Positions 51,679-60,573 of a stretch of DNA of 64,000 nt are shown piece by piece. Made by a program: the position numbers and the translations under genes. The notes under the pieces are model-generated. The model was not told where the DNA came from. It saw nothing but the letters and a program-made list of their open reading frames with translations, and did no database searches. Source of the stretch: Salinisphaera sp049568105 (GTDB lineage Bacteria; Pseudomonadota; Gammaproteobacteria; Nevskiales; Salinisphaeraceae); the NCBI RefSeq assembly GCF_049568105.1, contig NZ_CP145335.1, forward strand, positions 3,348,001 to 3,412,000, given 5' to 3'. Every line of letters begins with the position of its first letter. Positions within the stretch are counted from its first letter, which is position 1.

Positions 51679-52581
51679 TTATTCATTGTCAGCGGACTGC
51701 ACCCAACGCCGTACTTGCGCCTGGTGCTGATTCATGAACTGGGCCACGGCATTTTTATAGCTGGTCTGTTCGGCCTCGAACATGGCGGCCTGAAGCTCGG
51801 CCAGCGATAGCTGCATGGCCGACAGGATCGCCGCGACTCGAGGATAGTCTTCGCGAAACCCCGGCCGTGCCAGGGCATCGACGCGCTGCGGCGTACCCAG
51901 CGCGCCTTTGGGGTCGAGCAAGAAGCGCAGCCGCCATTTGGCGAACATCCAGTGCGGCGTCCACCCTGTGACCACGATCCAGGCCCGGTTTTGTTCGGCC
52001 TGGGCCAACGCACCGGTCATAGCGTGGGCATCGGCTGCTACCAACTGGTACCGGTCGGCCAGGTTATAGGCTGCAATCGCCTGCTCGGAGAGCTGCATCA
52101 AGCCAGCCCCGGGGTCGATGCCCTGGATTCGGTGCCCGAGCCGATCGGCCACCTCGGCATCGGCCAGATCAGCGATGCTGCCGAGCTGCTCGGCCGGCAC
52201 ATAATCGGGTACGGCCCAGCCGAGCTGCCCGCCGCGATATAGCGTACCCAAATCGACCACCTGATCCCGGTAGTCGGCCCAGTAGCGCGCATGGGTATCG
52301 GGCAACCAAGCCATGAGCATGGCGTCGTACCGGCCTTCGGCCACACCTTGGTACTGCTGCTCGATACCGGCCAGCTTGATACGCACATGGTGATCGGTGT
52401 GTTTTTCGATGACCGCCCGGGCGAGCCGGGTCACGAACTCGGCATCGTCCCAGGCCGTCCAGCCGATCGTGATGGTGTCCTCGGCCGATGGGCTCTGGCG
52501 ATCGGCGCTGCAGCCGCTCAGCATGAGCATGGCGACCAGCACCACCGCCCACCACCCTCGGCCGTATCTCTTTATCGTCAT
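51679..52581 (-). CDS. glycine betaine-binding lipoprotein (second copy)
   Basis: A 300-aa OpuAC/ProX-type substrate-binding protein with lipobox MLSGC (about 20-24), so it is membrane-anchored. Segments TIGWTAWDDAEFV, MLMAWLPDTHARYW, IQGIDPGAGLMQLSEQAI and VVTGWTPHWMFAKWRLRFL match the soluble copy (52666-53553) over the whole length. The tryptophans of GWTAW and WTPHWMF are of the kind that form the aromatic betaine cage. A terminator separates it from the upstream operon, so it needs readthrough or its own promoter. It ends 59 bases before the MFS gene. Confidence 0.9.
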   Translation of the reverse strand: MTIKRYGRGWWAVVLVAMLMLSGCSADRQSPSAEDTITIGWTAWDDAEFVTRLARAVIEKHTDHHVRIKLAGIEQQYQGVAEGRYDAMLMAWLPDTHARYWADYRDQVVDLGTLYRGGQLGWAVPDYVPAEQLGSIADLADAEVADRLGHRIQGIDPGAGLMQLSEQAIAAYNLADRYQLVAADAHAMTGALAQAEQNRAWIVVTGWTPHWMFAKWRLRFLLDPKGALGTPQRVDALARPGFREDYPRVAAILSAMQLSLAELQAAMFEAEQTSYKNAVAQFMNQHQAQVRRWVQSADNE

Positions 52582-52603
52582 AACAGCAATGGCAATCCGC
52601 CCA

Positions 52604-52631
52604 TAAAAAAAGCCCGGCCTATGGCCGGGCT
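52604..52631 (-). terminator. intrinsic terminator between the two betaine-binding protein genes
   Basis: On the minus strand AGCCCGGCC, loop ATA, GGCCGGGCT (52611-52619 and 52623-52631) followed by seven T (52604-52610). It closes the proV-proW-proX transcript and lies between the two binding-protein genes. Confidence 0.92.
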
Positions 52632-52665
52632 CGATCGCCCTTGTTAAGGACGTAGCCAACCAGGA

Positions 52666-53553
52666 TCAGCTGTTCTTGAACCAGCTGTCGATCTCGTCCG
52701 GATGCTTTTTGATGTACTGGTTGATCGCCTTCTTGTAGCTGGTCTGGCGTGCGTTGTACATCGCTGCCTGCAGCTCTTCGAGCGGGATATGCATATTGCT
52801 CAGCATGCTGGCGACTTCCGGATAATCATCGCTGAAGCCCTTACGCACGACAGCATCGATATGCTGCGCCGAACCCAGGGTACCCTTCGGATCCTTCAGG
52901 AAACGCAGGTTCCACTTGCCGAACATCCAGTGCGGGGTCCAGCTGGTCACCACGATCCAGTCATGCTTTTTCTCGGCCCGCGCCAGAGCAGCGGTCATCG
53001 CCGCGCCACTGGCCGAAACCAGACGGTAGTCGTCGTTCAAGCCATAGGCTTTCATGGTCTTTTCCGACAGCTGCATCAGCCCGGCGCCCGGATCGATGCC
53101 TTGGATCTTGCCGCCGACCTTGGACTTGACCGCGTCTTTCTTCAGATCGGTGATCGAGTTCAGCTGATCCTCCGGCACGTAGTCCGGCACGACCCAACCC
53201 AGCTTGGCGCCTTCATACAGGGTGCCGAGGTCGTCGACCTGGCCTTTGACCTTGTCCCAGTAATCGGCGTGCGTATCCGGCAACCAGGCCATCAGCATGC
53301 CGTCCAGATCGCCGTTGGCCACGCCCTGATACTGCACGCCGATCGACGCCATCTTGAGATCGACGCTGTAATCGGTGCGTTGTTCAATGACCTGCTTCGC
53401 CAGCTTGGTGACGAATTCGGCATCCGACCAGGCGGTCCAGCCGAGCGTGATGGTCTTGTCGCCGCTGGCTGCCTGCGCACTGCCGAAGCTGCTCATGGCA
53501 ACCGTGGCCCCCATCAGTGCCGCGCCTACGACGCTTTTCATTCGAAATTTCAT
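52666..53553 (-). CDS. proX: glycine betaine ABC transporter, periplasmic substrate-binding protein
   Basis: A 295-aa protein with a Sec signal peptide (cleavage near AQA-ASG), thus soluble in the periplasm. Conserved segments are TLGWTAWSDAEFVTKLAKQVIE, MLMAWLPDTHADYWDKV, IQGIDPGAGLMQLSEKTM and VVTSWTPHWMFGKWNLRFLKDPKG. It binds glycine betaine or a related osmolyte for the ProV-ProW importer. It is the third gene of the operon, 57 bases after proW, and is followed by an intrinsic terminator. Confidence 0.92.
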   Translation of the reverse strand: MKFRMKSVVGAALMGATVAMSSFGSAQAASGDKTITLGWTAWSDAEFVTKLAKQVIEQRTDYSVDLKMASIGVQYQGVANGDLDGMLMAWLPDTHADYWDKVKGQVDDLGTLYEGAKLGWVVPDYVPEDQLNSITDLKKDAVKSKVGGKIQGIDPGAGLMQLSEKTMKAYGLNDDYRLVSASGAAMTAALARAEKKHDWIVVTSWTPHWMFGKWNLRFLKDPKGTLGSAQHIDAVVRKGFSDDYPEVASMLSNMHIPLEELQAAMYNARQTSYKKAINQYIKKHPDEIDSWFKNS

Positions 53554-53610
53554 CGATATTTCTCCCTAGTCAGTCCTAACTATGAATACTGTCAATTTTG
53601 GAGTTGTCGA

Positions 53611-54557
<947 letters not shown>

Positions 54558-54558
<1 letters not shown>

Positions 54559-55796
54559 CAGGCAACATCCTGGTCGTGTTCGGTCCGGTTGAGCGTATGC
54601 AGCAGCGCCGAGCGCGAGATGGTGCCGAGATAGCGGCCGTTCTCGTCGAGCACGGGCACCGGGTGTGGCGATTCAGCCACCGGTTCGAGCAGCTCGGTCA
54701 GCGCGGTGCTGGCCTCGATGATCGGTACGCCGCTGACGAAGGCCTGTTCGATATTGCCCTCTTCGTCCTTGGCCAACTGCTCGATACAGGCTTCCAGCGA
54801 ATCGGCACTGACGGTACCGAGATACTTGCGATTGCGATCGTGGACCACGGCCGCCGGACGGTCGTACTGGTTCAAGCGCGACAGGGCCGCCCGTACGCTG
54901 GACCCGGCCCGCTCGATGACCGTGACCTGATCGCGCTTGGCGATATCGCGGGCGGTAAAGACATGGCCGACGTTGACGTCGCGGAAGAACGAGCGCACAT
55001 AGTCGTTGGCCGGGTTGCGCACGATCTCTTCTGGCGTACCGACCTGGACCACTTCGCCGGACTGCATGATGGCGATCCGGTCGCCGACGCGCATGGCTTC
55101 GTCCAGGTCGTGGGTAATGAAGACCACGGTGCGGGCCTGTTCGGACTGCAGGCGCAGCAGCTCGTCCTGCATTTCGGTTCGGATCAGCGGGTCCAGCGCC
55201 GAGAATGCTTCGTCCATCAGCAGGATACCGGGGTTAACCGCCAGCGCCCGAGCCAGTCCAACACGCTGTTTCATACCCCCGGACAACTCGTCAGGGTAGC
55301 TGTTGGCATTGGCCTTCAGACCCACCGCATCCAGCGCCTCGAGGGCACGCTTTTCGCGCTCTTCACGCTCGACCCCAGCCGTGACCAGACCGAAGGCCGT
55401 ATTTTCCAGCACGGTCTGATGCGGCATCAGCGCAAACGACTGGAAGACCATGCTGATCTCATGGCGCCGCAGCTCGATGAGCTCTTTATGGCTCATCTGG
55501 GTGATGTCGCGCCCGTTGATCTTGATCGCTCCCGAGCTAGGCTCGATCAAGCGATTAAGCATGCGGACCAGGGTCGACTTACCGGAGCCCGATAGCCCCA
55601 TGACGACGAAAATCTCACCCTCCTGGACTTCGAATCCGGCATCCGAGACCCCCACGGTCATGCCGGTTTCGGCAAAGATCTGATCCTTGCCTTGCCCCTT
55701 TTGAACGCGCTCCATCGCGCGCTTCGGATGTGCCCCAAAAATTTTGTAGACGTGTTCTACGGACAGCTTGGTATTCAAACGCGCCCCTCGAGCCAT
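54558..55796 (-). CDS. proV: glycine betaine ABC transporter ATP-binding protein
   Basis: A 412-aa ATPase. Walker A is MGLSGSGKSTLVRMLNRLIEP, the signature is LSGGMKQRVGLARALAVNPGILLMDEAFSALDPLIR, and HDLDEAMRVGDRI includes the H-loop His. Two C-terminal CBS domains (about 280-405; RKYLGTVSADSLEACIEQL and VPVLDENGRYLGTISRSALL) match ProV/OpuAA, in which CBS domains or the acidic tail sense ionic strength. It heads the minus-strand operon. The AT-rich upstream region, with TATGAT (minus strand, 55813-55818) as a candidate -10, may carry an osmotically controlled promoter. Confidence 0.94.
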
Positions 55797-56030
55797 GCAA
55801 ATTCAACGGCCTATCATAACGCAATTTTCGCGCCGATCAGGGATTCTCCGTATGTCGCCCCCTATGCACCCAGCGTAGATCCCGAGGCCCGCACAAAAAA
55901 ATGCGCTTATTTACAGCCACTTAGATATACTCCTGCATAGTGCAAAAATTTCTTAAAAAATCAGGACCTTGTCGCGCCCTTGACATCTTCCTGATGCACT
56001 GCTTATCGGTTACTGGTAGCGTTAGCGCCT
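55797..56030. promoter_or_regulatory. divergent promoter region between proV and the kinase-like gene
   Basis: An AT-rich 234-base gap in an otherwise GC-rich window. On the plus strand TATACT (about 55926-55931) and TTGACA further down are candidate boxes; on the minus strand TATGAT at 55813-55818. No pair has ideal spacing, so the assignment is tentative. Confidence 0.35.
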
Positions 56031-56897
56031 ATGTCGAGTTACGAACTGGTTACGGCCGACATCGAGCGGCTGCCGCACCGCTCTGTCTATGGGCCGGTCA
56101 AGCGCTTCAAACGCCGTCTCCTGCGTACTCTGGGTCGTTGGCATCGCGCGGACTACGATGTGCACCTGGTCTTCGAACAAGACCATCCGGTCTATAAAAA
56201 GATCACCTTCAACGACGCGGCCACAGCGGCCCGGGTCACGCGTAACCTGCAGCGTTTCGGCCCGAGCCAGCACCTCCCCCAGTGGCGCCATACCCGGGGG
56301 CGGCAGTTATGGGTCGAGTTTGTCGACGGCCAGCCCTATGACCGGATGAGCTGCATCGAAATCGATGCCATCGCGCGCTGTTTCACCGAGTTCGCCCGCC
56401 GAGGATCGCGCCTGGTGCCACTAGAGCAGACTGGCTACGGGGCCCAACACGAAAGTAACCTCGTCTACCTGCACCGCCGGGGTCTCATCGATAGCGCATT
56501 AATAGAGGCCTTACGGGCAAAAAGCGCCGATTTGCGCCCGTCTCATCTAAGAATCGGTTTCGATTATCGCGACCCGATCGCACCCAATCTGGTCCAACGG
56601 GCAGACAGCGGGGCATTCTGCGCCATCGATATCAAAAACTGGCATGCCGATACGCTGGTGGGCGAAGGCTTGGCTAAGACGACCGACCGCTGGCTCGACC
56701 CAGCCTCACGCGACCGGGTTTTGGCCCATATGAGCGACTGTGGCCTGGGCGACATCGCCGAAACGTTCGAGTTTCTGGAAACCTACGAGCGCTGCGCACG
56801 GATCTGTCGCAGCGTACAGATCGAGACCGCCGCCCTGGGGCGTATCAAAAAACGTGGCATCAAAAGCGCCCGATTGGCCGCCATGGTCGACCGATAG
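56031..56897 (+). CDS. divergent kinase-like protein of unknown function
   Basis: A 288-aa protein I cannot assign to a named family. It shows a kinase-fold pattern: KK in DHPVYKKITFND (56-57) where beta-3 Lys would be; a hinge-like WVEFVDGQPYD (94-104); FDYRDPIAPNLV (177-188), which has a YRDxxxxN pattern like the HRDxxxxN catalytic loop; and CAIDIKN (197-203), with Asp200 where DFG Asp would be. There is no signal peptide or membrane helix. It may be a small-molecule or lipopolysaccharide kinase-like enzyme (APH/InaA-like fold). The next gene starts 10 bases after its stop, so the two probably form an operon. Confidence 0.6.
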   Translation: MSSYELVTADIERLPHRSVYGPVKRFKRRLLRTLGRWHRADYDVHLVFEQDHPVYKKITFNDAATAARVTRNLQRFGPSQHLPQWRHTRGRQLWVEFVDGQPYDRMSCIEIDAIARCFTEFARRGSRLVPLEQTGYGAQHESNLVYLHRRGLIDSALIEALRAKSADLRPSHLRIGFDYRDPIAPNLVQRADSGAFCAIDIKNWHADTLVGEGLAKTTDRWLDPASRDRVLAHMSDCGLGDIAETFEFLETYERCARICRSVQIETAALGRIKKRGIKSARLAAMVDR

Positions 56898-56907
56898 GTC
56901 ACAACCT

Positions 56908-57459
56908 ATGCATGTGTTTCCGATCAAAACCGTCCCTTGGCGCGCCTTCGCAGCGGGCGTCGGCGCACTGACGGTCGCCCCGATCGCCCTGATCGGCCTC
57001 GTGATTGCACTGGCCGGGGCAATACCCGGCTGGCTGACGGTATTACTGCTGGCGTTGCTGATCGGCTTCATGCTGGCGACCCAGATCGCGCTGGTAGTGC
57101 TCGCGCTGTATGCCGCAACCCGTAATGAAGTCACGTTGCGGGGCGGCACCATGCATCTCAAAGGCGGCGAATTCCACGAACGGGTACCGCTAGACAGCGT
57201 CATGCGGGTACAGCGCATCTCGGGCGCGGACGATCCCGCCATGCCAAGCCTGAAATGGCGCAATGGCATCGCCCTGCCCGGCTTTCGCGTTGGCTGGTAT
57301 CAGCGCCCCGACGAGCGCTTCGTATTCGTGATCCGTGCCTCCAGGGCGCCGATGCTCTACGTCGGCACGAACATCCGATTCGATGTGCTGCTCGGCGTCG
57401 ACGACGCACCGGCCCTCGGCCAGCGTCTATTGGCCAATCGCGACTGCGATCGAGACTAG
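56908..57459 (+). CDS. membrane protein with PH-like C-terminal domain
   Basis: A 183-aa protein with two membrane helices (about 13-37 and 40-65) and a C-terminal domain of about 100 residues. LPGFRVGWYQRPDERFVFVIRASRAPMLYVGTNIRFDVLLGVD in that domain resembles the bacterial PH (bPH) domains of small membrane proteins. No catalytic residues are evident. The start ATG at 56908 begins MHVFPIK; the frame is open upstream inside the kinase-like gene. It follows that gene with 10 bases between, so it could be the membrane partner of the kinase-like protein. Confidence 0.72.
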   Translation: MHVFPIKTVPWRAFAAGVGALTVAPIALIGLVIALAGAIPGWLTVLLLALLIGFMLATQIALVVLALYAATRNEVTLRGGTMHLKGGEFHERVPLDSVMRVQRISGADDPAMPSLKWRNGIALPGFRVGWYQRPDERFVFVIRASRAPMLYVGTNIRFDVLLGVDDAPALGQRLLANRDCDRD

Positions 57460-57502
57460 CCGGGCGTGCTTGCGTGGCCTTGGCACGGATATGCATCGCG
57501 CC

Positions 57503-57523
57503 AGCACGGCAAGGCGCCGTGCT
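57503..57523. terminator. GC hairpin between convergent genes, without U-tract
   Basis: AGCACGGC (57503-57510), loop AAGGC, GCCGTGCT (57516-57523). An 8-base stem between the PH-like gene (plus) and the sulfotransferase gene (minus). No T run is present on either side. Confidence 0.45.
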
Positions 57524-57562
57524 AGCCCTGACCTGGGCAATGCATCCGTCGGGCTCGGTCGC

Positions 57563-58408
57563 TCAAAGACGCTGCTGCGACGGCTTGCGAGTCGTCGTTT
57601 TCGGCCCCTCGAAGGCGCGATAGACGCTCAACACCGGTTTATACACCAGAAACCGATGCAGGCCATTAATCCAGAAACGAGCGTTGTACTGACGCGCTGC
57701 CACCCCGGCCGAAGCCTTGCCGGAGGCCCCGATCTGCACCCGCGTCGCACGTTGCTGCTGACGTGGATACACCTCGCTCAGCACATAATCGAACACCCGC
57801 GTATCTGCGCGGTTGGCCTCGTGAATCTTTGCCATGGCTGCCGGATCGGCCAACAGTGCATCCCGGATACGATTATCGCGCGCTGCGTTCACCCGCTTTT
57901 GTAGCGGTCGGAAATGCGGCAGCTCTAGATAAGATTGCATCAGCGCCATCGATTCATCGAAGCGCTCGGTCACCCCGACAAAGGCGATGCGTCGCTCGAT
58001 CTGATCGATCGCCGCATCGGCATCGGCGCAGCCCACCAGACTGTCACACTGCACATCGCGATAGTGCGGGTCCTCGATCCAGCGATCGAACGAGCCTTCC
58101 GGCCAGCGCCCCTGCGCAACCGAATATTGGTATTCGGAAATACAGCGTTTGATCGGGTCGCGCAGGAAGGTATAGAAGCGCAAATCCGGGCTTGCCTGAT
58201 CCAGATCACTGAAACTACGCACGCTATGGCCCGCAATGGAGCGGACCCACGGGTTGACGCGCTGCAGGCGCCGCAAATCGGCTGCATTGAAGCAATCGGC
58301 CTTTGCATGCCAACGCTTCACATCGCAATGCGACAGCCCAAATTCGCAGCGCATGATGTGCTTGAGCGTCTTGCCTGCCGTTTTCTTGATATGGATCAGC
58401 GCAATCAT
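57563..58408 (-). CDS. sulfotransferase-family protein
   Basis: A 281-aa protein with PAPS-dependent sulfotransferase features. The N-terminal ALIHIKKTAGKTLKHIM contains the 5'-phosphosulfate loop (TAGKT), and RFYTFLRDPIKRCISEYQYS contains the 3'-phosphate motif with Arg and Ser. The rest has no strong signature; an acceptor cannot be named, and carbohydrate or lipid sulfation is likely. The ATG at 58408 sits before the conserved IHIKKTAG. It lies downstream of tRNA-Phe on the same strand, and its neighbours on the other side are the PH-like and kinase-like genes, so a cell-surface modification cluster is possible. Confidence 0.82.
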   Translation of the reverse strand: MIALIHIKKTAGKTLKHIMRCEFGLSHCDVKRWHAKADCFNAADLRRLQRVNPWVRSIAGHSVRSFSDLDQASPDLRFYTFLRDPIKRCISEYQYSVAQGRWPEGSFDRWIEDPHYRDVQCDSLVGCADADAAIDQIERRIAFVGVTERFDESMALMQSYLELPHFRPLQKRVNAARDNRIRDALLADPAAMAKIHEANRADTRVFDYVLSEVYPRQQQRATRVQIGASGKASAGVAARQYNARFWINGLHRFLVYKPVLSVYRAFEGPKTTTRKPSQQRL

Positions 58409-58419
58409 CGCAGGTGGGT

Positions 58420-58438
58420 CGAACCAAGTTAAGGTTCG
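58420..58438. promoter_or_regulatory. inverted repeat upstream of the sulfotransferase gene
   Basis: CGAACC (58420-58425), spacer AAGTTAA, GGTTCG (58433-58438), 12 bases before the sulfotransferase start on the minus strand. In RNA it would form a 6-base-pair hairpin near the ribosome site. Significance unknown. Confidence 0.35.
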
Positions 58439-58497
58439 GCACCATAACGACAAGCGCGTTAAGAAAACGAAAGATTACCGTAAGGCAGGTAAAAAAA

Positions 58498-58573
58498 TGG
58501 TGGCCGGAGACAGAATCGAACTGCCGACACTGCGATTTTCAGTCGCATGCTCTACCAACTGAGCTATCCGGCC
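58498..58573 (-). tRNA. tRNA-Phe (anticodon GAA)
   Basis: On the minus strand, acceptor arms GGCCGGA and TCCGGCC pair; D-arm AGCTCAGTTGGTAGAGC; anticodon stem TGCGA/TCGCA around CTGAAAA gives anticodon GAA; T-arm GTTCGATTC. CCA is encoded, and a run of seven T follows directly. Confidence 0.97.
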
Positions 58574-58637
58574 ATCCACTCGCCATTGCGGCGAGAGGCG
58601 TATTAAACCGATACGCAGGCTTTAGGTCAACCGTTAT

Positions 58638-58910
58638 TTACTGCTTGGGCGGCACATAGTGCGTCTCGGCAGTCTGTCCGCTGCCGAAAAAATATTCCTC
58701 GGTCTGCTCGGTCAGGAACTCGCGCGCCTTGGGGTCGGCCAGATGTAAGCCGTATTCGTTGATCAAACGCGTCTGTTCCTGCATCCACTGCTGCCAGGCT
58801 TCCATCGAGACGTTTTCATAGATGCGCTGGCCCAGCTCGCCCGGGAGCGGCGGCTGCGGCAGGCCCTGTGCCTGACGACCAAGTTTTACGCATTGCACTG
58901 TACGGGTCAT
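58638..58910 (-). CDS. yggX: oxidative damage protection protein (Fe(II) trafficking)
   Basis: A 90-aa YggX protein. The start MTRTVQCVKLGRQAQGL contains the conserved Cys7, and PPLPGELGQRIYENVSMEAWQQWMQEQTRLINEYGLHLADPKAREFLTEQTEEYFFG is strongly conserved. YggX protects Fe-S clusters against oxidation and may move Fe(II) to MutY, whose gene directly precedes it. The ATG overlaps the mutY stop by 4 bases, and tRNA-Phe follows. Confidence 0.94.
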   Translation of the reverse strand: MTRTVQCVKLGRQAQGLPQPPLPGELGQRIYENVSMEAWQQWMQEQTRLINEYGLHLADPKAREFLTEQTEEYFFGSGQTAETHYVPPKQ

Positions 58911-59977
58911 AAATCCAACTCGAATTGCGATGAATCCAGAAGACGCGCCACCGGCGCCGGTAGGCCTGGCCGCTGGGCGTGTTCGAACCAAGAGAAATCG
59001 CCATCCATGATACGGACTGCACCGCGATACTGCATTTGTCGTGCATGAATGGTGAGCAGAAAATGCGTAAAACCGTGCTCGATGGTGCCCAGCGTTCGGC
59101 CGTTCTCGACGTCGATGCCGAAACGCTGCCGGCAGACGTCGATCGGCTCCATACCGTCGGGCACTTCCGGCAAGCTCCATAGCCCGCCCCAGATCCCACT
59201 GGGCGGGCGTTTTTCCAATAGTACCCGGCCGGTTTCATCAGCGATCACCAGCATGGTCGTCTCGCGACGCGTCCGACGGCGCCGGCGGCGTGGCGCCGGA
59301 ATATCGGCCTGCATCCCGTTGGCGAATGCCACACAGCGTTCGGCCAGCGGGCATCGGCTGCAATCCGGTCGCCGACGCGTACACAAGGTCGCGCCCAGAT
59401 CCATGATCGCCTGGGTGTAATCCGTCACCCGCTGCTCCGGGGTATAACGCTCGGCCAGCCGCCAGAGCGGTTTGTCGTAAGCCGTGCTGCCCGGCGTGGC
59501 CGTGATCCCGGCCAGACGCGCGATCACGCGCTTGGCGTTGCCATCCAGAATCGGCGCCCAGACGCCGTAGGCCTGGGCGACCACCGCCCCGGCCGTGGAG
59601 CGACCGATGCCGGGCAGCGCCATGAGCGTATCGACATCATCCGGGAAAGCGCCCTCGTGATCGGACACGATTCGCTGGGCGGCCGCGTGCAGGTTGCGCG
59701 CTCGGGCGTAGTAGCCGAGCCCAGCCCAATAGCGCATCACCTCGTCCGACTCGGCCCGAGCCAACGCCTCGACGTCCGGGAAGCGCGTCATGAACGCATT
59801 GAAGTAGTCGATGACGGTCGTGACCTGGGTCTGCTGCAGCATGATCTCGGCGACCCAGACCCGATAGGGCGTGCGCGGGTGCTGCCAGGGCAGATCGTGG
59901 CGTCCGTGTCGATCGAACCAATCCAACAGCGCCTCGGCAATCGTGGCTGGCGCCCGGTCGGACACAACTTCGGTCAT
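58907..59977 (-). CDS. mutY: A/G-specific adenine glycosylase MutY
   Basis: A 356-aa base-excision enzyme that removes adenine opposite 8-oxoguanine. The catalytic Glu44 lies in AEIMLQQTQV; Asp145 is in ILDGNAKRV; the HhH is LPGIGRSTAGAVV. Fe-S ligands are in CTRRRPDCSRCPLAERC. The C-terminal MutT-like domain that recognises 8-oxoG is present (EHGFTHFLLTIHARQ). Its start overlaps the SRPBCC stop by 4 bases (ATGA) and its end overlaps yggX by 4 bases. Confidence 0.95.
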   Translation of the reverse strand: MTEVVSDRAPATIAEALLDWFDRHGRHDLPWQHPRTPYRVWVAEIMLQQTQVTTVIDYFNAFMTRFPDVEALARAESDEVMRYWAGLGYYARARNLHAAAQRIVSDHEGAFPDDVDTLMALPGIGRSTAGAVVAQAYGVWAPILDGNAKRVIARLAGITATPGSTAYDKPLWRLAERYTPEQRVTDYTQAIMDLGATLCTRRRPDCSRCPLAERCVAFANGMQADIPAPRRRRRRTRRETTMLVIADETGRVLLEKRPPSGIWGGLWSLPEVPDGMEPIDVCRQRFGIDVENGRTLGTIEHGFTHFLLTIHARQMQYRGAVRIMDGDFSWFEHAQRPGLPAPVARLLDSSQFELDL

Positions 59978-60573
59978 GGCATATCACTCGTGTTGCGGGG
60001 CGCGACCCGGGATTCAGCCGCGATGTCTTCGATGGCCTTGGCAGTGGCTTCGATCTGCTTGTGCAACGCCTGAGACAGCGCCCATGAACCGATCATGGGG
60101 GGCACCCAGAAATCGGGGACCATCCGGGCCTCGAACACCACGGTGGTATGTTCCGGCCCGGCGGCAGCAAACTCCCAGTGCGCTGCACCGGCTTTCAGAT
60201 CGCCCTGGCCGGGCACGACTTGCATATCCAGCCGCCCCGGCGGCCGCCGACGATAGCGCATGACCTGGCGCACCGTCTTGCAGTACCACATCACGCATAG
60301 CCGCATGCGCGAGGCGAGCTCGTGATCCGACAACCGCCGACTGGATTCGATCATCGGTGAGCGCGCCGCGATTCGTTCGAATTCGGTGGCGGCTGCAAAT
60401 GCGGCATCGCGAGTGGCCTGGAGCCGCAGGTGGGCCACGACCCGATAGGCCGGGTCTGGGTGGGTCACGCTCAGATCTTCCACCGTGGCCGCCTCGGTCG
60501 ATGATGCGAGCGCAACCGCGGCCCAGGCGGCCAGCAGCACGCGTGCCGCCCAACGTCTGTACCCCGGTCTCAA
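59974..60573 (-). CDS. SRPBCC/START-like periplasmic protein
   Basis: A 199-aa protein with an N-terminal signal peptide (about 1-28, ending STEA-A). The mature part resembles the polyketide cyclase/START (SRPBCC) fold: AHLRLQATRDAAFAAATEFERIAARSPMIESSRRL, then HTTVVFEARMVPDFWVPPMIGSWALSQALHKQI, which matches the C-terminal helix of this fold. The fold binds hydrophobic ligands. The start is TTG at 60573, overlapping the AsmA stop in TTGA; its stop overlaps the mutY ATG (ATGA). It sits in an operon AsmA-SRPBCC-MutY-YggX. Function is unknown, although a lipid-related role beside AsmA is reasonable. Confidence 0.82.
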   Translation of the reverse strand: MRPGYRRWAARVLLAAWAAVALASSTEAATVEDLSVTHPDPAYRVVAHLRLQATRDAAFAAATEFERIAARSPMIESSRRLSDHELASRMRLCVMWYCKTVRQVMRYRRRPPGRLDMQVVPGQGDLKAGAAHWEFAAAGPEHTTVVFEARMVPDFWVPPMIGSWALSQALHKQIEATAKAIEDIAAESRVAPRNTSDMP

